Shown here one piece after another: positions 62,243-64,000 of a stretch of 64,000 bases of DNA. The stretch spans positions 112,970 to 176,969 of the forward strand of contig JAPPOH010000005.1 of assembly GCA_028818155.1 (NCBI GenBank). Direction: 5' to 3'. A program made the position numbers and the translations under genes. The stretch's first letter is position 1; each line of letters opens with the position of its first letter. A model generated the notes under the pieces. It saw nothing but the letters and a program-made list of their open reading frames with translations. It was not told where the DNA came from and searched no databases. The DNA is from Candidatus Woesearchaeota archaeon (GTDB lineage: Archaea > Nanobdellota > Nanobdellia > Woesearchaeales > UBA525).

Positions 62243-63462
62243 AACGAGCAACAAAACAATACATTGAGCGGTATGGACTTGTGTATGCGTTTTCCCTTGC
62301 ACTCTTTGTTACACTTTTTCCACTCATACTCAGAGCATACGCGGGAACGCCAATCATTCCCGGCGGAACAAGCTACACACTCTTGAACTCGGCATCGATC
62401 CTGACACCTCTTCTCAATGTGATGGGGAACTTTTCATGGATACTCTCTGCAGTGCTCGCACTTGTATTTCTTTTCCTCCTTACGCAATATTTGCGTCGTT
62501 TCTACAGAAAGAGTATTGTTATCTTTGCGCTGTTCGCAGTCATTGTTTCCCCAACATTCAGCATGCTCAGTACGACTGTGAACGACATCATCCCCGCAAT
62601 GATCTTTCTCGTTGCAGGATTGCTCTATTCACGTTTCCATATTGTATTCGTGACGCTCGCACTCTTCACAAATCCTGTTCTTGGGCTTCTTGGTGCTGGC
62701 CACGCGCTGCTTCTCTATAGAAAGAAGCCAATCTACGTGATCGGGTTGCTTCTCGCATGCGCTGTTGCATTATGGCCATCACTGCCAACAATCTCATTCA
62801 CACCAGCACTGTACGAGCTTGGTTCCAACGGCGTCAGCATTTTCTTCCTTATCTTCGGTGTTCATGGATTCATGTCCAAGCAACTGAAGAACAAGCGAAC
62901 AATCTCACTGCTCACACTGTGTTCGCTTGCACTCTCGCTTTTCCTTCCAGATCTCACACTCCTCGCAATTCTTTTCCTCGCGGTACTAATCGGGCACAGC
63001 ATGTTGAACCTTCTTACCTCGAAATGGGAACTTGAATTGTTGCAGCAAACACTTATCGTTATCATATTCTGCCTTGCGCTCTTCCTCGCGGTGAGTTCGT
63101 CGAAAGAACTTATGGTAGATCAGCCAACAAAAGGGATGCACAATGCACTCCTCTCTCTCAAAGAACAACTCCAAGAGGGGAACGTGCTCACTATTGATGC
63201 GTACGCCCCGCTCGTTGAGTATTTTAGTGATCGTACCGCTGTTTCAAGTGAACATATTTTTTATTCTCGAAACCCGAGCGAAGTGTATGCATTTCTTGAG
63301 AGAACAAACACGAGATATATTTTGTTGACAGACGAGATGAAAGACGAGTTCTTTGAACGAAGTGATGAAGGTATTTTGTTCGTTTTACCGAATACACAGC
63401 GATTCATTCGCGCGTACAGTGCGGATGGCTATGAGTTTTGGTACTATATTCCAAGAGAATAA
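62239..63462 (+). CDS. GT-C-like multi-span membrane protein (second of pair)
   Basis: This 407-residue protein has the same plan as its neighbour: about nine helices, then an external domain (about 300-407) with NVLTIDAYAPLVEYFSDRTAVSSEH, comparable to the VLLTTVREGAAVQYFSGKR region. I chose ATG 62239, which has AAGGTG 8 nt upstream; ATG 62233 is the alternative. It overlaps the first gene, so the two probably form a complex. The catalytic acidic motif is not evident here. Confidence 0.55.
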   Translation: MKRATKQYIERYGLVYAFSLALFVTLFPLILRAYAGTPIIPGGTSYTLLNSASILTPLLNVMGNFSWILSAVLALVFLFLLTQYLRRFYRKSIVIFALFAVIVSPTFSMLSTTVNDIIPAMIFLVAGLLYSRFHIVFVTLALFTNPVLGLLGAGHALLLYRKKPIYVIGLLLACAVALWPSLPTISFTPALYELGSNGVSIFFLIFGVHGFMSKQLKNKRTISLLTLCSLALSLFLPDLTLLAILFLAVLIGHSMLNLLTSKWELELLQQTLIVIIFCLALFLAVSSSKELMVDQPTKGMHNALLSLKEQLQEGNVLTIDAYAPLVEYFSDRTAVSSEHIFYSRNPSEVYAFLERTNTRYILLTDEMKDEFFERSDEGILFVLPNTQRFIRAYSADGYEFWYYIPRE

Positions 63463-63493
63463 GCAAAACATATTTAAATGTTACAAATTTTTT

Positions 63494-63503
63494 AACAATT
63501 GTT
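63494..63503. promoter_or_regulatory. AACAATTGTT palindrome at the terminal MNT gene promoter
   Basis: A perfect 10-bp palindrome lies 6 bp upstream of ATG 63510, downstream of TATA-like CATATTTAAATG (about 63468-63479). A TGTTA...TAACA pair surrounds part of it. This position would block transcription start, so repression by the MNT winged helix is plausible. Confidence 0.45.
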
Positions 63504-63509
63504 ATAAAA

Positions 63510-64000
63510 ATGATAACACTATTGCAACCGGGTTACAGAAAGATCATGCAGTTGTTTTACAAAGAGAAAAACGCAGTATTACATCTTCGAGAGATTGCTC
63601 GGCGAACAAAACTACACGGACCAAGTACAACAAAATTTCTTAAAGACCTTGAACAGAATAACATTCTTGTAGCAAAAAAGGAAATACATCTTAAGAATTA
63701 TCGCTTACAGCAATCAACAAGATCATATGTATTCTTCACGGCATTTGATGTTGAACGATTCGAACAGCTGCCAAGCATACGGAAGAACGCTATACGTATA
63801 TATTTACAGAAGTTACAAGAAAAACCACTTTTCGCACTCTTATTTGGCTCTACAGCAAAAAAAACATATAATGAAGAATCAGATATAGACATACTTCTTA
63901 TAACAAATAAGAATATTTCTACAAAAACTGCAGAAAAAGAAGCTGACGCTATAACAGCAATGAACATAAAAACATTTCAGATGACATACAATGATTTCAT
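63510..64000 (+). CDS. MNT nucleotidyltransferase with winged helix, cut by window end
   Basis: The frame is open from ATG 63510 to the window end (163 codons). Residues 1-60 form a winged helix (VLHLREIARRTKLHGPSTTKFLKDLEQNNIL). LLFGSTAKKTYNEESDIDILLI (about 111-132) is the nucleotidyltransferase core with GS and DxD. The layout is the same as the MNT antitoxin at 43560. A HEPN partner would be expected just beyond the window. Confidence 0.8.
   Translation, partial: MITLLQPGYRKIMQLFYKEKNAVLHLREIARRTKLHGPSTTKFLKDLEQNNILVAKKEIHLKNYRLQQSTRSYVFFTAFDVERFEQLPSIRKNAIRIYLQKLQEKPLFALLFGSTAKKTYNEESDIDILLITNKNISTKTAEKEADAITAMNIKTFQMTYNDF

Noticed and set aside
1..64000. CRISPR arrays, rRNA genes and insertion sequences
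   Set aside because: I saw no regularly spaced repeat-spacer array, no rRNA sequence and no transposase. The only recombinase-like protein (34468-34806) is degenerate.

Overview
This 64-kb window is archaeal. It carries a complete A-type ATP synthase operon, archaeal ribosomal protein S2, RadB, a beta-CASP nuclease, TrmB and Lrp regulators, PRC-barrel proteins, archaeal AAA ATPases and AlaX. TATA boxes lie about 25 nt upstream of many start codons, so much of the transcription looks leaderless. Genes inside operons instead use GGTG-type ribosome-binding sites and ATGA, GTGA or TAATG overlaps. Sequon-rich surface proteins, many tiny genes, a GyrA intein and a bacterial-looking pyrF fit a DPANN-like archaeon (Woesearchaeota-like is my best guess), but no 16S rRNA or marker phylogeny is available here.

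Region by region. 1-10330: ATP synthase genes I-K-E-C-F-A-B-D plus an overlapping 51-residue membrane peptide. The rotor subunit K is one 1097-residue chain of 13 membrane hairpins on an exact 81-residue period. 10300-16500: a SpeD-like decarboxylase, a double Lrp regulator, an archaeal ATPase, a CorC/CNNM transporter, a MazF-type toxin with an RHH antitoxin, and a DUF368 lipid-carrier transporter. 16500-25300: glucan phosphorylase, VTT and TerC membrane proteins, an HxlR regulator, a secreted beta-propeller lipoprotein and a DUF4143 ATPase. 25300-31100: rpsB-pyrF behind a structured leader, a TrmB regulator, a second DUF4143 ATPase and a voltage-sensor/bestrophin-like fusion. 31100-41660: radB with a surface protein and a degenerate recombinase, ScpB, a lamin-tail surface protein operon, the beta-CASP nuclease, and a three-gene proline-rich/coiled-coil operon.

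41687-47460 is an accessory island. A tRNA-Leu(CAA) gene is followed by two further copies of its own 3' end. They bound two small modules: a kinase-like gene, and a HEPN-MNT toxin-antitoxin pair. Beyond lie a receiver-domain protein and two TrmB regulators, each TrmB with its own palindrome at a divergent promoter. 47450-52700 holds threonine catabolism (tdh-kbl), PRC-barrel proteins, a VTT protein, a DUF2283 protein facing a 32-residue mini gene, and AlaX.

52680-60740 contains four minus-strand genes of unknown function with closely related promoters; at least two are clear paralogues. They are interspersed with a zinc ribbon, an SDR and gyrA. GyrA carries a 459-residue LAGLIDADG intein just before its HPHGD motif. 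The window ends with two overlapping GT-C-like membrane proteins and a truncated MNT nucleotidyltransferase.

The most notable observations are the 13-hairpin rotor with 10 Glu and 3 Gln sites, the tRNA-anchored tandem cassettes, the four-gene shared-promoter set, the GyrA intein, the voltage-sensor/bestrophin-like fusion, and paired palindromes in front of both DUF4143 ATPases.
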